In this document: positions 32,208 to 42,999 of the stretch, in pieces
Position numbering within the stretch: position 1 is the first letter of the stretch
How the letters are laid out: each line of letters begins with the position of its first letter
Assembly: GCF_029931775.1 (NCBI RefSeq)
Contig: NC_079323.1
Span: 37,714,882 to 37,778,881, forward strand
DNA: 64,000 nt
Origin: Euleptes europaea
Taxonomy: Eukaryota; Chordata; Lepidosauria; Squamata; Sphaerodactylidae
Direction: 5' to 3'
Notes under the pieces: model-generated
What the model was told of the DNA's origin: nothing
Databases searched by the model: none
The model's input: only the letters and a program-made list of their open reading frames with translations
Position numbers and translations under genes: made by a program

Positions 32208-32412
32208 CACCCCTAAATCCTCCTGCTGGTGGCAAAGAGGGACCTGGACAACTGTTAGGGTTACCAGCTCCAGGTTGGGAAGTACTTGGAGATTTTTGGG
32301 GCAGAGCCTGAGGAGGGTGGAGTTTGGGGAGGGGAGGGACTTCAATTCCATAGAGTCCAATTGCCAAAGCAGCCATTTTCTCCAGGTAGGGTTGCCAACC
32401 TCCAGGTAGTAG
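32208..32412 (+). repeat. ~205 bp direct repeat, right copy
   Basis: Second copy of the MITE-junction block at 29786-29995, starting at the truncated 5' end of PLE2. Confidence 0.75.
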
Positions 32413-32587
32413 CTGTTACAACTGATCTCCAGCCAACAGAAATCAGTTCACCTGGAGAAAATGGCCAATTTGGCAATTGGACTCTATGGCATTGAAGTCC
32501 CTCCTCTCCCCAAACCCCACCCTCCTCAGGCTCTGCCCCAAAAACCTCCCGCCGGTGGTAAAGAGGGATAGTTCCTGGAGGTTGGCA
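32253..32587 (+). mobile_element. Nested MITEs
   Basis: One MITE (TAGGGTTACCAGCTCCAGG, 32253-32388) is interrupted by another (TAGGGTTGCCAACCTCCAGG from 32389), and TAGTTCCTGGAGGTTGGCAA ending CCCTA at ~32587 closes the outer copy. GCAGTTGT follows it at 32588 and also precedes the left outer copy at ~29838, an 8 bp duplication spanning the whole PLE2 block. Confidence 0.65.
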
Positions 32588-32815
32588 ACCCTAGCAGTTG
32601 TTGATTTTAGCCATTTGCAGGTTGGCACTAGCAGAAGGCCCTGTTCAGATGAGCGAAGTTGTGGTAGCGGAGCATAGGGGGAGAGGTGGGCCCACAGATA
32701 AGATAGAGTCCTATTTTTATACCTAGCCTGCAGGGAGTCCATTGCCCTGAACTTGTTAATGAATTCTAGTTCAGCAATCTTTTGTTGCAATCTTCTTTTG
32801 AAGGTTCTCTGTAAT
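32588..32815 (-). pseudogene. Possible N-terminal PLE coding remnant
   Basis: Minus-strand reading QQKIAELEFINKFRAMDSLQ ... LVPTCKWLKSTTA, same strand as PLE2 and directly beyond the MITE block. Placement suggests PLE coding sequence upstream of the reverse transcriptase, but no motif proves it. Confidence 0.35.
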
Positions 32816-32825
32816 CAGCATGGCG

Positions 32826-33046
32826 TTGGAAAGCGCTGTCATGTTGCAGCTGACTTATGGCAACTCTGTAGGGTTTTCAAGGCAAGAGAAAAACAGAGGT
32901 GATAGGCCACTGCCTGCCTCTGTGCAGCCACCATGGACTTTGTTGGTGATCTCCCATCCACATACTAACCAGGGCCGACCCTGCTTAGCCTCCTAGATCT
33001 GTTAAGAGTGAGCTAGCCTGGGCCATCCAAGTCAAGGCATAGTCAG
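32826..33046 (-). mobile_element. 5S-rRNA-derived SINE (reverse)
   Basis: TTGCAGCTGACTTATGGCAA, TTTTCAAGGCAAGAG and TCTCCCATCCACATACTAAC ... CCTGCTTAGCC match the copies at 11.4 and 42.8 kb. Confidence 0.8.
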
Positions 33047-33064
33047 TTTAGGGTTGCATTATTG

Positions 33065-33228
33065 GGGTGCTTTCACACATGCCAAATAATGGCACTTTTG
33101 AATCCACTTTCAATGCGCTTTACAGATGGATTTATTGTGTGAAATGGCAAAAGCCACCTGCAAACAATAGTTAAAGTGCATTGAAAGTGGATTCAAAGTG
33201 CATTATTCAGCATGTTTGAAAGCGCCCT
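33065..33228. mobile_element. Palindromic MITE (GGGTGCTTTCACACATG ends)
   Basis: GGGTGCTTTCACACATGCC and TTTGAATCCACTTTCAATGC are mirrored by GCATTGAAAGTGGATTCAAA and GCATGTTTGAAAGCGCCC. Non-coding, about 165 bp. Confidence 0.75.
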
Positions 33229-33598
33229 TAGTCTCTGAATCCTGCACTGAGCCCCCACAAGACCATGAAGTTCAGAGGCTGACATTTCCTAATTGTACCA
33301 CTGCTTTAAACAGCAAAGCGAATTCCAGTCATTTGAATTCACCTATTTCTAATTGAAGCATTGCATATTAATGCCCACTTTGATAAACTAGCTATAATAC
33401 TTTGAAATTTTCAAAGAATGATTTATTCCCATTTTATGGGCTTTACATATATGAAATCCTTTTAAAGGTCTGTAGCAAATTGCTGCAGTTATAAAGTGGG
33501 CTGCTATAAAGTTTTAGACAGAGGAATGAAATATATGTGGCAATTTGATCAGTGCGAAGACTTAGTTTTACCTGGGTTATCACAGCTACTGCCTCCCC

Positions 33599-33600
<2 letters not shown>

Positions 33601-33635
<35 letters not shown>
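33601..33635. repeat. (GA)n microsatellite
   Basis: AGAGAGAAAGAGAGAGAGAG-type run. Confidence 0.9.
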
Positions 33636-33964
33636 TCTTCATGCATTAAAATATTATTTGGCTTGACTCAAAGAGCTCTTTCAGTGATTCAGCATGCCAT
33701 TTACAACTGCTATGTCTGATAACAGACCTATATTCATATCCCTGTACTTCCATTTGCAGTGGCCCCATTCTACAATTAAATGAATATATGTCGTCATTGC
33801 TCTTCAAGTTATATATCAGTGGAAATCCAATACTCCGTCGTATGGGTTGTGATACATTGTAACTCAAGAAATAGAAAACGAAAATTTTTATGCTAGTCTC
33901 CATTGAGAGCAGATCGGAAGCACAGTAGCCAGGCCTAGTGAAATAAAACAAAATCCAGTGGCAC

Positions 33965-34172
33965 TAGGATTGCCAGATCCCTCTTAGCAACCAACTGGAG
34001 GTTTTGGGGTGGAGCCTGAGGAGGGTGGGGTTTGGGGAGGGGAAGGACTTCAATACCACAGAGTCCAATTGCCAAAGCAGCCATTTTCTCCAGGTGAACT
34101 GATCTCTATTGGCTGGAGATCAGCTGTAATAGCAAGAGATCTCCAGCTAGTACCTGGAGGATGGCAACCCTA
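33965..34172 (-). mobile_element. TAGGGTTGCC MITE inside a TTAGTCTGTA-family repeat
   Basis: Left TAGGATTGCCAGATCCCTC, right ATGGCAACCCTA. Flanking 8-mers AGTGGCAC and AGTGGTAC. The host repeat (AAAATCCAGTGGCAC ... TTCACGAATCACAGCTCCTC) is split by it. Confidence 0.85.
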
Positions 34173-34382
34173 AGTGGTACATGAAAGGCCAACAACATTT
34201 ATTTCAATATGAGTTTTCACGAATCACAGCTCCTCAATATGCTGGTCTACAACCGTAACAACAATAAACTAAACAGCTCCTCAGATATGTATGTGGCCTA
34301 GTGCCCATGTACCTATCAGCAAGGAGGTTTTCCTTTTTCTTTATTCTGCCACCTCCTTTATCCCACTTTTCCCCTTCCTATT

Positions 34383-34591
34383 TAGGGTTGCCAGCCTCCA
34401 GGTGGTGGCTGGAGATCTCCCACTATTACAACTGATCTCCAGGTGACAGAGATCAGTTCCCCCAGAGACAATGGCTGCTTTGGCAATTGGACTCTTTGGT
34501 ACTGAAGTCCCAACTCTCTCCAAACCCCGCCCTCCTCAGGCTCCACCCCCAAAATCTTCAGGTATTTCCCAACCTGGAGCTGGCAACCCTA
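34383..34591 (+). mobile_element. TAGGGTTGCC MITE with perfect 8 bp target duplication
   Basis: TTCCTATT precedes (34375-34382) and follows (34592-34599) the element. TAGGGTTGCCAGCCTCCAGG to GAGCTGGCAACCCTA. Best type copy for the hAT assignment. Confidence 0.92.
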
Positions 34592-34777
34592 TTCCTATTT
34601 CACAGTGGCAAACAAGGTTAAAAGGTTTGGGATACTATAATGAAAAGGAAAGATGGGATGAAGTAACACTGTGTTAACTTTGCTGTAAAAAGTAAGAAGA
34701 TTATTACCCAAAAAAAGAACTGCCTTTTTTTAGCTTATGGTGTAAACAGGAGTTAATCTAGCAACTTCCATCTATAG

Positions 34778-35640
34778 CAGGGGTGGGGAACCTTTTTCCT
34801 GCCAGGGCCATTTGCACATTTATAACATCATTCGGGGGCCATACCAGGTGTAGATCTCCCGGTGGGGGAGGAGAGGCTAGGGTTGCCAGGTCTCTGGCCA
34901 TCACCTGGAGGTTGGCAACCCCAGGGGAGGCCACGCAGAGAAGGCCTGGAGGGCTCTCCCGGTCCTCCCAGGCGGGAGGGCAGCCAGCGGTGGTCCCGAG
35001 CAAATGAGGCGCCAGGGAGGCGCAGCCCGCGGTCGATCAGCAAGGGAGGAAGGAAGGAAAACAGAGAAAGAGGAAAAGGGAGAGAGGGAGAAAGAAATGG
35101 AAAGAGGGGGAGAAAGAAAAGGATGGAGGGAGACAGACAAAGAAAGAGACAGAAGGAGAGGGAGAGAGAAAAGCCTCCCCCCACACACACACACCCGCCG
35201 GCCCCATGCAACCTGGCCCCAGGCTCCATGCCCTCCTTGCCCCAGAGTCCACAAAAGGCCCCCTGAAGTCCGATCGGCTCCTGCGTGCATGCTCTGCCGC
35301 CAGGAGCCGTGGGCCTCTTCCCCCCCCCTCGCTGCTCAACAGCCGACAGGCAGCAAGAGGGGCTTACAGTGTGCCCTGGCTTTCCTGCACGCTGCGGCTA
35401 TAGGAGGCAAACTTGGGGGAAGCGTCCCTCCCCCTCCTCTCGCCGACCAACAGCCGTCAGTCGGCGAGAGGAGGTCCAAAGGGCGCCGCAGCCCCCCTGC
35501 AAGCCGTGGCCCCAGGAACACCCTCAGGGAGGGCCGCCCTATGCTGCGCCTCCGCGGCGGGGCCCCGGAGCTCCTGAGGGCTGCAAAAAATGTCCTTGGG
35601 GGCCGCATACAGCCCCCGGGCCTGAGGTTCCCCATCCCTG
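34778..35640 (+). mobile_element. GC-rich non-autonomous hAT-like element, copy 1
   Basis: CAGGGGTGGGGAACCTTTTT at the left, GAGGTTCCCCATCCCTG at the right, flanked by ATCTATAG and ATCTTTAG (7 of 8). The interior is GC-rich with a purine tract (35040-35175) and a short MITE remnant (34880-34921). A longer relative in opposite orientation lies at 45256-46712. Long open frames here are compositional artefacts. Confidence 0.8.
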
Positions 35641-36575
35641 ATCTTTAGCAACCCTTTTGGGGAGCCTTGCGGCCCCTTGGATCCTTGTCCCTTGTCACCT
35701 TGGTTAAGCGGCAGACTAAAAATAGGGATGCTGAGAATTTTGTGTCTGATATGTTCAGCAGGCAAACATTCCATTTTGGACAGCTGCAACCAGGCAGGAA
35801 TTGAGCTGCAGATTTCCTCACCTCACAGGAGTCCAACCTGAACAGGTGACAAACAGATTTGTAACTGTGCGGTAGCTGTGCTTGCTAAATTTGTTTTTTT
35901 TTTACGGGTTGATTATGTGGCAGATTTTCTCGCCTGATTGCAGTGCTTGCTTTGAAAGTGGGCTTGTTTAGGGGGTTCTCACCATGACATCCATTTTTAA
36001 TTTTTATATGGTTAATGACTGAAAAGAACTTTTTAGAGACATGGGTGATGGTGGTGAAAACTTCCATTCCCATTGGACTGTGCAAAAATATTGATGCGTA
36101 AAATGCTGCCAATCCTAACAGATCATTATCATCATTATATATATTATATTATCATCATTATATATGCACGAATACCAAGAAGCAATAATTTTTTAAATAC
36201 CACACAGTGTTTATTTATGACTGATTTAGGACAGGAATGCTTCATGCACTCTTGAGTTAAACAATTTGCATTTACACTTATTGGTTTATATCTTGCTTTC
36301 CTCCCCAGTTGGGGACTCAAAGCAGCATTGTGACAATAAGGGGGAAAGTACAACTCCTATTGAACTTTGTGAAAACAAGCATGCACAAATGCTGCCAACT
36401 GTACTGTTCTGTTTGAATACATTGAAAAAGCACCTTGCTAAACAATACTGACCAGCACAAAAAGCACAACACTTTGTTGAGAAATATGCTCCCTGCTCAT
36501 GACTGGTGAGCAGAACATGATCATTACCAAACATGGTAACTTTTGAACATACATGGCCAAAAGCAGAGTAAAGCT
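35641..36575. other. No recognisable feature
   Basis: Unique-looking sequence with a small (ATTATAT)-rich patch near 36120-36165. Confidence 0.45.
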
Positions 36576-36580
36576 CTGTT

Positions 36581-36787
36581 TAGAGTTGCCAGGTCCCTCT
36601 CCGCCACTGGCGGGAGGTTTTTGGAGTGGAGCCTGAAAAAGGCAGGGTTTGGGGAGGGAAGGGACTTCAATGCCATAGAGTCCAGTTGTCAGTGGCCATT
36701 TTCTCCAGGTGAACTGATCTCTGTCGGCTGGAGATCAGTTGTAATAGCAGGAGATCTCCAGCTAGTACCTGGAGGTTGGCAACCCTA
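36581..36787 (-). mobile_element. TAGGGTTGCC MITE
   Basis: TAGAGTTGCCAGGTCCCTC to GGTTGGCAACCCTA, flanks GCTCTGTT and GCTCTGTA (7 of 8). Confidence 0.85.
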
Positions 36788-36789
36788 GC

Positions 36790-38260
36790 TCTGTAAGTTA
36801 CGATGGGAAATTTGCAAGGGAACTGATGCCTCTTAGATCTTAAGCAAAGCTGAGAAAGATTTACCCCAGGCTGCTCCGCAAACTACCCTCTTTACACCAC
36901 CACCATCATGAAAACAAATTGTCTCCCTTGTATATCCCTCTCAGGAGCCCTAGTTTTAGGTAATGTTCCCATGCACTGCATCACTAAATAATTTAATTAA
37001 TCAGCACACTCATAAAGATATGAGTCCTCTTACTCAGCACATTTCTGTTATCAGAAGGGGAAGCTCTTGGTTCCAAGGCTGTGACGGGTGTGGGTGGGTG
37101 TGCTTGTATGGCGGTGGGCATGCTGCATATGTTAGCTTTTTGTTCCAAAAAAGGAGTTTTCTTGCATTGCCAACTTGAACTCTGAATTGGAAGGTATGAA
37201 AAAACAGAAGGAATTAAAACAGCTATTTAGACTCATTCACAAATCACAGTGAACACCCATACAATCCCCATTCAGTGTATACTTGATTGTTCTTATATGT
37301 CCACTGAGTAATTCTCATTACATTCAAGGGACGTACAGCTAAACATGTAGGTAGTGGTCCCCATTTTTATCTGTAACGTGAATGCCTTTCTTACCAACTG
37401 ATGTATGCACCTATGTGCAGGATGTACATGTTCACTTTAACACACATATAGGACAATTTTTACACTATTATAAGGTGCAACATTAGTCTACTCTGCTTGT
37501 CATTTAATGCCAGAATGTATATGGCACATAGTAGCTTGGATACAAGAAGTGCACAGTTAATTCTTTAAGCCCAATAGAGTTTTGGACTTGTGTTTCTCAA
37601 ACAGCAGCCCGTGTCCATCCTGAAAAATTACCCTGGAAAATTTCTTTTGAAATGGAGACAAGTTTCAAAAGCAGTTTGTAATATGGCATAAGGAGGTGTT
37701 GATTAAAATATTTTTTTAAAAAATCCACTTGTCTCAGTCCTTTCTGAATGTATTGACTCCTGACTATACATTTCTGTGCTTTTTCAAAAGAGCATTTATA
37801 TTTATTGCAATGATGTGGTGGGTGGTGGGAAGTGAAGACTGAATATGTTTCAAAAACATTTGTTGTCATCCCAAATAGTTTGTGTTTATCGTGAAAATAA
37901 AGTGAGTCTATTAAAAGTTTGATTTCCATGACAAGACAATGGTACAATATCTAGCATATGGGAAACACGTCGATTCATGTAGCATTTGATATATTTATAG
38001 TGTTTTGGCATTAAGTCTATTGTCAAGCGATGACAGATGAGAATACATGCAAACAATCTTATTTTAACTCTGTAAACATTTTGGAAAAATGAGCCAATTT
38101 ATCTTTCAAGTTTAATCAAGGAAACAGAATCTTGTTTCAAACTAACAAAAGTAATCTGGAAAGGCACAAACAAAAGAATATAACAATCTTTTGTAGTTTT
38201 GTTTTTAATGGGATACAATGACTTGTTTAAAAAACTGGGAAGCTGACATAGAAAAAGAAA
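36790..38260. other. No recognisable feature
   Basis: AT-rich sequence. Frames of up to 116 codons lack family motifs. Confidence 0.45.
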
Positions 38261-38269
38261 GTCCGCCTT

Positions 38270-38960
38270 TCCCCCTACCAGTAGTACCTCCATATTGGCA
38301 ATATTAAGTTTCAGTTTGTTAACCCTCATCCATTCCAAAGCTGCCTCCAGGCACCTGTTCATGGTTTCCACAGCCTGCCTTGAGATCTGTTGGAAGAAGA
38401 GATGTGAAGGCCTGGGGGAAAAAACTGGAAAAGGGGGGGTACCATTTTTCCAACAGAAAAATCAGAAATTTTGGGTAGTACTGAAAAAAATCCTCCTATG
38501 AAATATTTTCTCTTTTAGAATGAGTGAAATGCTTTTAAAGGCACGATGGGCATGCTGTAGACATAGACAGCTCTTAAGTCCAAGATGCATTTCTATACCT
38601 AATCTTCATGAGGCGGGGAATGCAGAGCTTTCATTGCTTTTGAACACCACACTCTGAAACCTACCTTCAAGGTAGGTTTCACTGAATAACAGAAATCACC
38701 GAATAACAGTGCCTCCCAGTCCCAACTCCGAAAGGCAGTTCAGAAAGATACAATGATCAATGGTATCAAAAGCTGCCAAGAGGTCCAGGAAAATTAACAG
38801 GGTTACACTCCATCTATCTCCTGATGCAGGCCTTCAGTCAGTGTGACCAGCTATGTTTCAGTCCCATAACCAGGCCTGAAACCAGACTGGACTTTTTAGG
38901 AAAAGATGTCCACCTTGATTGAATCTAAGTTGTTGAAAGGCAGCAAGAAAGATGGACTGT
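38270..38960 (-). mobile_element. LINE fragments (L2/CR1-like), reverse
   Basis: Minus-strand reading AALEWMRVNKLKLNIANMEVLLVGG (38370-38280) is the stretch after the YADD box. Farther right, GTATCAAAAGCTGCCAAGAG and CAGTCCCATAACCAGGCCTG (38760-38880) are phrases of old LINE 3' regions. They may be two fragments. Confidence 0.6.
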
Positions 38961-39740
38961 AAATATGACAATCTGTGAGGCCAATTTTTATCTGAGACTA
39001 TAATTCAGTTACCTAATTGGTGTTTATTTGCGCATTTATTACATCTATATTTTTCCTTTCTTCCTTCAATGAACTGCATTTCTTAAATTCTCTTCTTTTA
39101 ATATTACGGATCTATTTGAACGGATGGTCGATAAGATAAAGCCGTGCCTTGCGGCTCTAAACAAATGCTTTAAGACTGTAATAGTTCCCAGATGATCTGT
39201 GGAGACAATATAGAGAAGCAAAGAAAAATATTAACCCAGTAGCTTGCGAATTAAACAAGAATACTCTACCTTGGCTATTAATCCCTTTATCAAAACAAAG
39301 AAGGATTACTTTAAAATCATACATTGCTAATTGGTGGAAATTAGTCAATAATGGACTCTGAGAATATAATAAATTGATGTTAATTAATATTTCCCAAACT
39401 TGAACAAGTGTAATTATATTGATTTTGAGGAACAGGAAATTAGAAATGCAATCTTTTTAGCAATCAATAACAGAAGTGCTGAAGTTCTGTAAGAACTATA
39501 GGGCAAGCAAGATACCCACATTTTGCTAATTCTAGAATCTAAACTATATCTGAACTTTACAAGGAATGTTCAACATTCATTGGATTTTGACTTTCTGAAA
39601 ACAGATTTTTGGGAAATTTCCAAAAGTTCAGTTTATCTGTAAGAGAGGAAACGAATATTGTCAGTGAAAATAAGAGTCCATTTGAATTTGACTCCCAAAG
39701 TAGAGTACAAATGAAGTGAATAAACAAATTAAACCTAATG

Positions 39741-39977
39741 TATTTTCCTGTGTATAAGAAGACCTTTTTTTCTTTTAAAGTTTCCTTTAAAACTGGGGGT
39801 CCTCTTATACACGGAATAATACCGGTGGGGTATTAGCTGACAGGTGGAGAAGAGAGCAGGGCCCGTATTTTTCCAAGACGCCCCCATGTATAAGACGACC
39901 CCTTCCCCCCTTATTTTTGGGTTAAAAATAGGGGTTTTCTTATACCTGGGGGCGTCTTATACATGGAAAAATACGGT
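39741..39977. mobile_element. Palindromic MITE (GTATAAGA family)
   Basis: Two hairpins in series: CCTGTGTATAAGAAGACC with GGTCCTCTTATACACGG, then GTATTTTTCCAAGACGCCCC and ATGTATAAGACGACCCC with GGGGGCGTCTTATACATGG. Ends TATTTTCC and GGAAAAATACGGTA. Confidence 0.7.
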
Positions 39978-39979
39978 AT

Positions 39980-40840
39980 TTCTTAGTGATGGTCATGTTT
40001 GCTGTGGAATGCCAAATTAATAGTCCCAATAGTACCAAATTAATAGTACCAAGCCCAGGGGCTAACGGAAAGTTTAAAAGGCAAATCATATGATATTGTA
40101 GGTTAACGTAACACAGCCATGGCGCTTATAAATGAAAAGCAGCCTCAAGAGGCTGTGATCTTGAGCAAAAGGAGAGAAAGTAGTGCTTCGTCCTTTCCAC
40201 AACCGCTGTTCTTCCAGAATTCCTCCTGAGTTGCTTTTTCTCAAGAACTCTGGACCTGCATCTGGAACCCCACTAAGGGGAAAGAAACTGGGGGGGGGGG
40301 TTGGCTGGTTGGTTTGAATACCTTGTCTACCGTCGCTCCTGTTCTCAAGCTATAGTCTCCTTATGCTGCTTTGCATTTTAAAAAGCTTCCAGGGTTCATT
40401 ACGTGTATTTGCATGGAATGAGTACTTTGCCACTAAGTGATTGGGAAATCAGACCTTTGCACTGTAATGGAAAAACAACAACAATCCATTAGATAAAAGT
40501 TTTCTGATTTTTAAAAGGAAAAAAATATTATGATAAGAGAAATAAATAGCCCCTGAGTAAAGGGCAAAGATTTGCTGCAGATTAAAAACATAATAAAGAG
40601 GAAACAACCTTATAGCAAAAGGATGACTCAGAGCTGAGAGAGGTTAATAACAGATACCCAGGGGTTCTCTGCTAAAGTGAGGGGTGTTTAATCGCCTAAT
40701 GAGTTGGAAGGGGATGTGAACTGCAATTTGTTCAAATATGCTGATGATTATAAATTGTTTCACTAATAAAAGGCACTGAGGACTGTGAGAGCAGCAGTAA
40801 GTGACTGAAGATAAGGATTAGGGGTGCAGAATTGTATTTC
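39980..40840. other. No recognisable feature
   Basis: Unique-looking, AT-rich. A G-run at 40292 is the only simple repeat. Confidence 0.45.
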
Positions 40841-40845
40841 TAGAA

Positions 40846-41000
40846 TGAGAGCCAGGATGGTGTAGCAGTTAAGAGTGGCAGACTCTAATCCAGAGAACTG
40901 GGTTTGATACCCCACTCTTCCACATGAAGCCTGCTGGGTGACCTTGGGCCAGTCACAGTTCGCTCAGAAAATCTGTCTGTGAATTGGATCATTTGAGGGT
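40846..41000 (+). mobile_element. Sauria-type tRNA SINE, 3'-truncated
   Basis: AGCCAGGATGGTGTAGCAGTTAAGAG (A-box region) and GGGTTTGATACCCC (B-box), then ACCTTGGGCCAGTCACAG. The tail is missing. Confidence 0.8.
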
Positions 41001-41089
41001 TCTTTTAGCAGGGGTGGATTTTAATATTACATTGGCAGTTGCCAAGTTTTTCCCCAGCTAATTAAGATAAAAATACTAATTTTTTATGG

Positions 41090-41450
41090 GTTCCTCGTGG
41101 GGCCAGGCAGCTCCCGGGGAAAGACTGGGGAAGGTGGGTGGGAGGGACGATGGTCTGGCCCGTGGGGCCGGGCAGCACCCAGAGAAAGACCGGTGTGCGG
41201 GTGGGAGGGCGGCCAGGCCCCCACGGGGCCGGGCAGTGCCCAGGGAAAGACTGGGGTGGGCGGGGCAGGGCTGGGCAGTGCCCAGGGAAAGACGGGGCGG
41301 GTGGGAGGGAGGGCGGCTAGTCCCCCATGGGCCTGGGCAGCTCCTAGGGAAAGAACAGGGCGGGTCGGTGGGAGGGACGATGGCCTGGCCCCCTTGGGGC
41401 TGGGCAGCACCCGGGAAAGACCAGGGCGCACAGGTGGGAGGGAGTTTGCG
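41090..41450. repeat. GC-rich minisatellite, about six units of ~60 bp
   Basis: Repeated phrase GGGCAGYDCCCRGGGAAAGA followed by CTGGGG..GGGTGGGAGGG..GATGGYCTGGCCC, starting near 41099, 41163, 41229, 41270, 41331 and 41397. Open frames of up to 134 codons on both strands (KTG-, PSPVFPW-type) are products of the repeat. Confidence 0.85.
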
Positions 41451-41487
41451 AATACATTTCTTCTGGATCAAAAGTTCTAATTCTCAT

Positions 41488-41672
41488 TAGGGTTGCTTGG
41501 CCTGACAACCAGCGGAGACTGTGGGGACATGGTGGCCATCGGAAACCCAGAAATGACATTGTGCCTCTCTAAGAATTGGCCAAAACTCTATGGTAAGGCT
41601 ATAGAACTTTTGGTGTCAGTCCTAGAGGACTGACATCACTTCCAGGGAACACTGGGGGGCTGGCAACCCTAG
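41488..41672 (+). mobile_element. MITE relative with TAGGGTTGC ends
   Basis: TAGGGTTGCTTGGCCTGACA to GGGCTGGCAACCCTA with a different interior (GACATTGTGCCTCTC, TATGGTAAGGCTATAGAAC). It shares termini but not body with the main family. A similar body occurs near 48360-48478. Confidence 0.65.
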
Positions 41673-41674
41673 TT

Positions 41675-42770
41675 GTTGTTCTGTGTTCTGTGAAAGTTGA
41701 AGGTTTTAACTGTGGGATCTACATTTAAGAACTGTGCTGGAGGCTGTGGTGGAGACCACTAGGAGGAAACCTTTTATTAAAGTTTGTTCCTTAACAAGTG
41801 TGTTCTATGGACTCCTGTATCAGCTACTGCTTTTCAGAACAACTGGCGATGTTGTACATACGTATGATGTATTTATTTAAATGTGTTGCCATCCCTGTCC
41901 CTAAGGTGAGAAATCCAATGAAAAGAAAAGACAAGCATTACAGCCCATCAGCAGGAACCTCTCTGTTTGCTAGGGAGATAAATTGAAGGCCTAGAGGTTG
42001 CCAGCTAAACTGATTGTTCATTGTCTCTGCTATTTATCTGCAAGTGTGCCACAAGAGCATTTCTTAACACGGCCGGAGATTTACCAACTGATAATATTAC
42101 ACCATCATTTTTATGAAAAATGCAACCATCTTGCTGTTTTGATCCGTGACAGGTTTCATATGACAAGTTGAGAGGGCAGCAGAGGGGAAGTCGATGAAGG
42201 TTATTATCTTTCAAGTAGGATAATCACTTTCTTTTCCTTCAAAGACTGATTATGTGGTCATAATGGATCCTTGTCTGTTAACAAGTAATGAGCAGGTTCT
42301 ATTCTTGCTGTAATCTCACCAGTCAATACAAAGAGGAAATGATGTGGAATACCCTTTAGGTTTAGTTGTGCATAATCTAAACAGTATTCCTTCTGAAAGA
42401 AAGGATTATGTTTTGTTTGTTTCTCTGATGTCTCATGATGTCAACATTGGCATCCAAGTGTTGTCATGCACACAGTGATGGCTGTGTAGCAGGAACAGCT
42501 GGATTCAAATCCCCATTACTCTGACATTCAATGGTTAAACTAGGGTCAGCCATTATCTCTCAACTTAACTACATCACAGGGTTGTACATTAGCTTTTATG
42601 TGATAGAAAACTTCCAGTTCTTCCCTCCAGGTGTCCTAGTCAATCCCTGATCCCCTGGAATATATGTACATATCTTGAGTTTCCAGCCAATGAGAAGCTG
42701 TGGGAAGGCTTAGAAATCAAAAGCTTAGCACCTACTTTCCCAGAATGGTATTAGGAATCTGGTATTCTTG
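41675..42770. other. No recognisable feature
   Basis: No conserved frame or known repeat seen. Confidence 0.45.
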
Positions 42771-42776
42771 GTGAAA

Positions 42777-42985
42777 CAAAGAAAGTACTGTCAAGTTGCA
42801 ACTAATTTATGGTGACTCCATAGGGTTTTCAAGGCAAGTGACTAACAGAGGTGGTCTGCCATTGCCTGCCTCTTCGTTGCGACCCTGGACTTCTTGGTGG
42901 TCTGCAATCCAAATACTAACCAGGGCTGACCCTGCTTAGCTCCTGAGATCTGATGAGATTGGGCTAGCACTGTCTATCCACACTC
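42777..42985 (-). mobile_element. 5S-rRNA-derived SINE (reverse)
   Basis: AAGTTGCAACTAATTTATGG, TTTTCAAGGCAAGTGACTAA and ATCCAAATACTAACCAGGGC with CCTGCTTAGCTCCTGAGATC. Confidence 0.8.
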
Positions 42986-42999
42986 TCCCCAAAATATCT

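Noticed and set aside
34828-35648. Long frames up to 214 codons in the GC-rich hAT-like element
   Set aside because: High GC gives few stops; overlapping frames on both strands share no domain.
41076-41490. Several 115-134 codon frames on both strands
   Set aside because: All are products of the GC-rich minisatellite, whose unit length keeps frames open.
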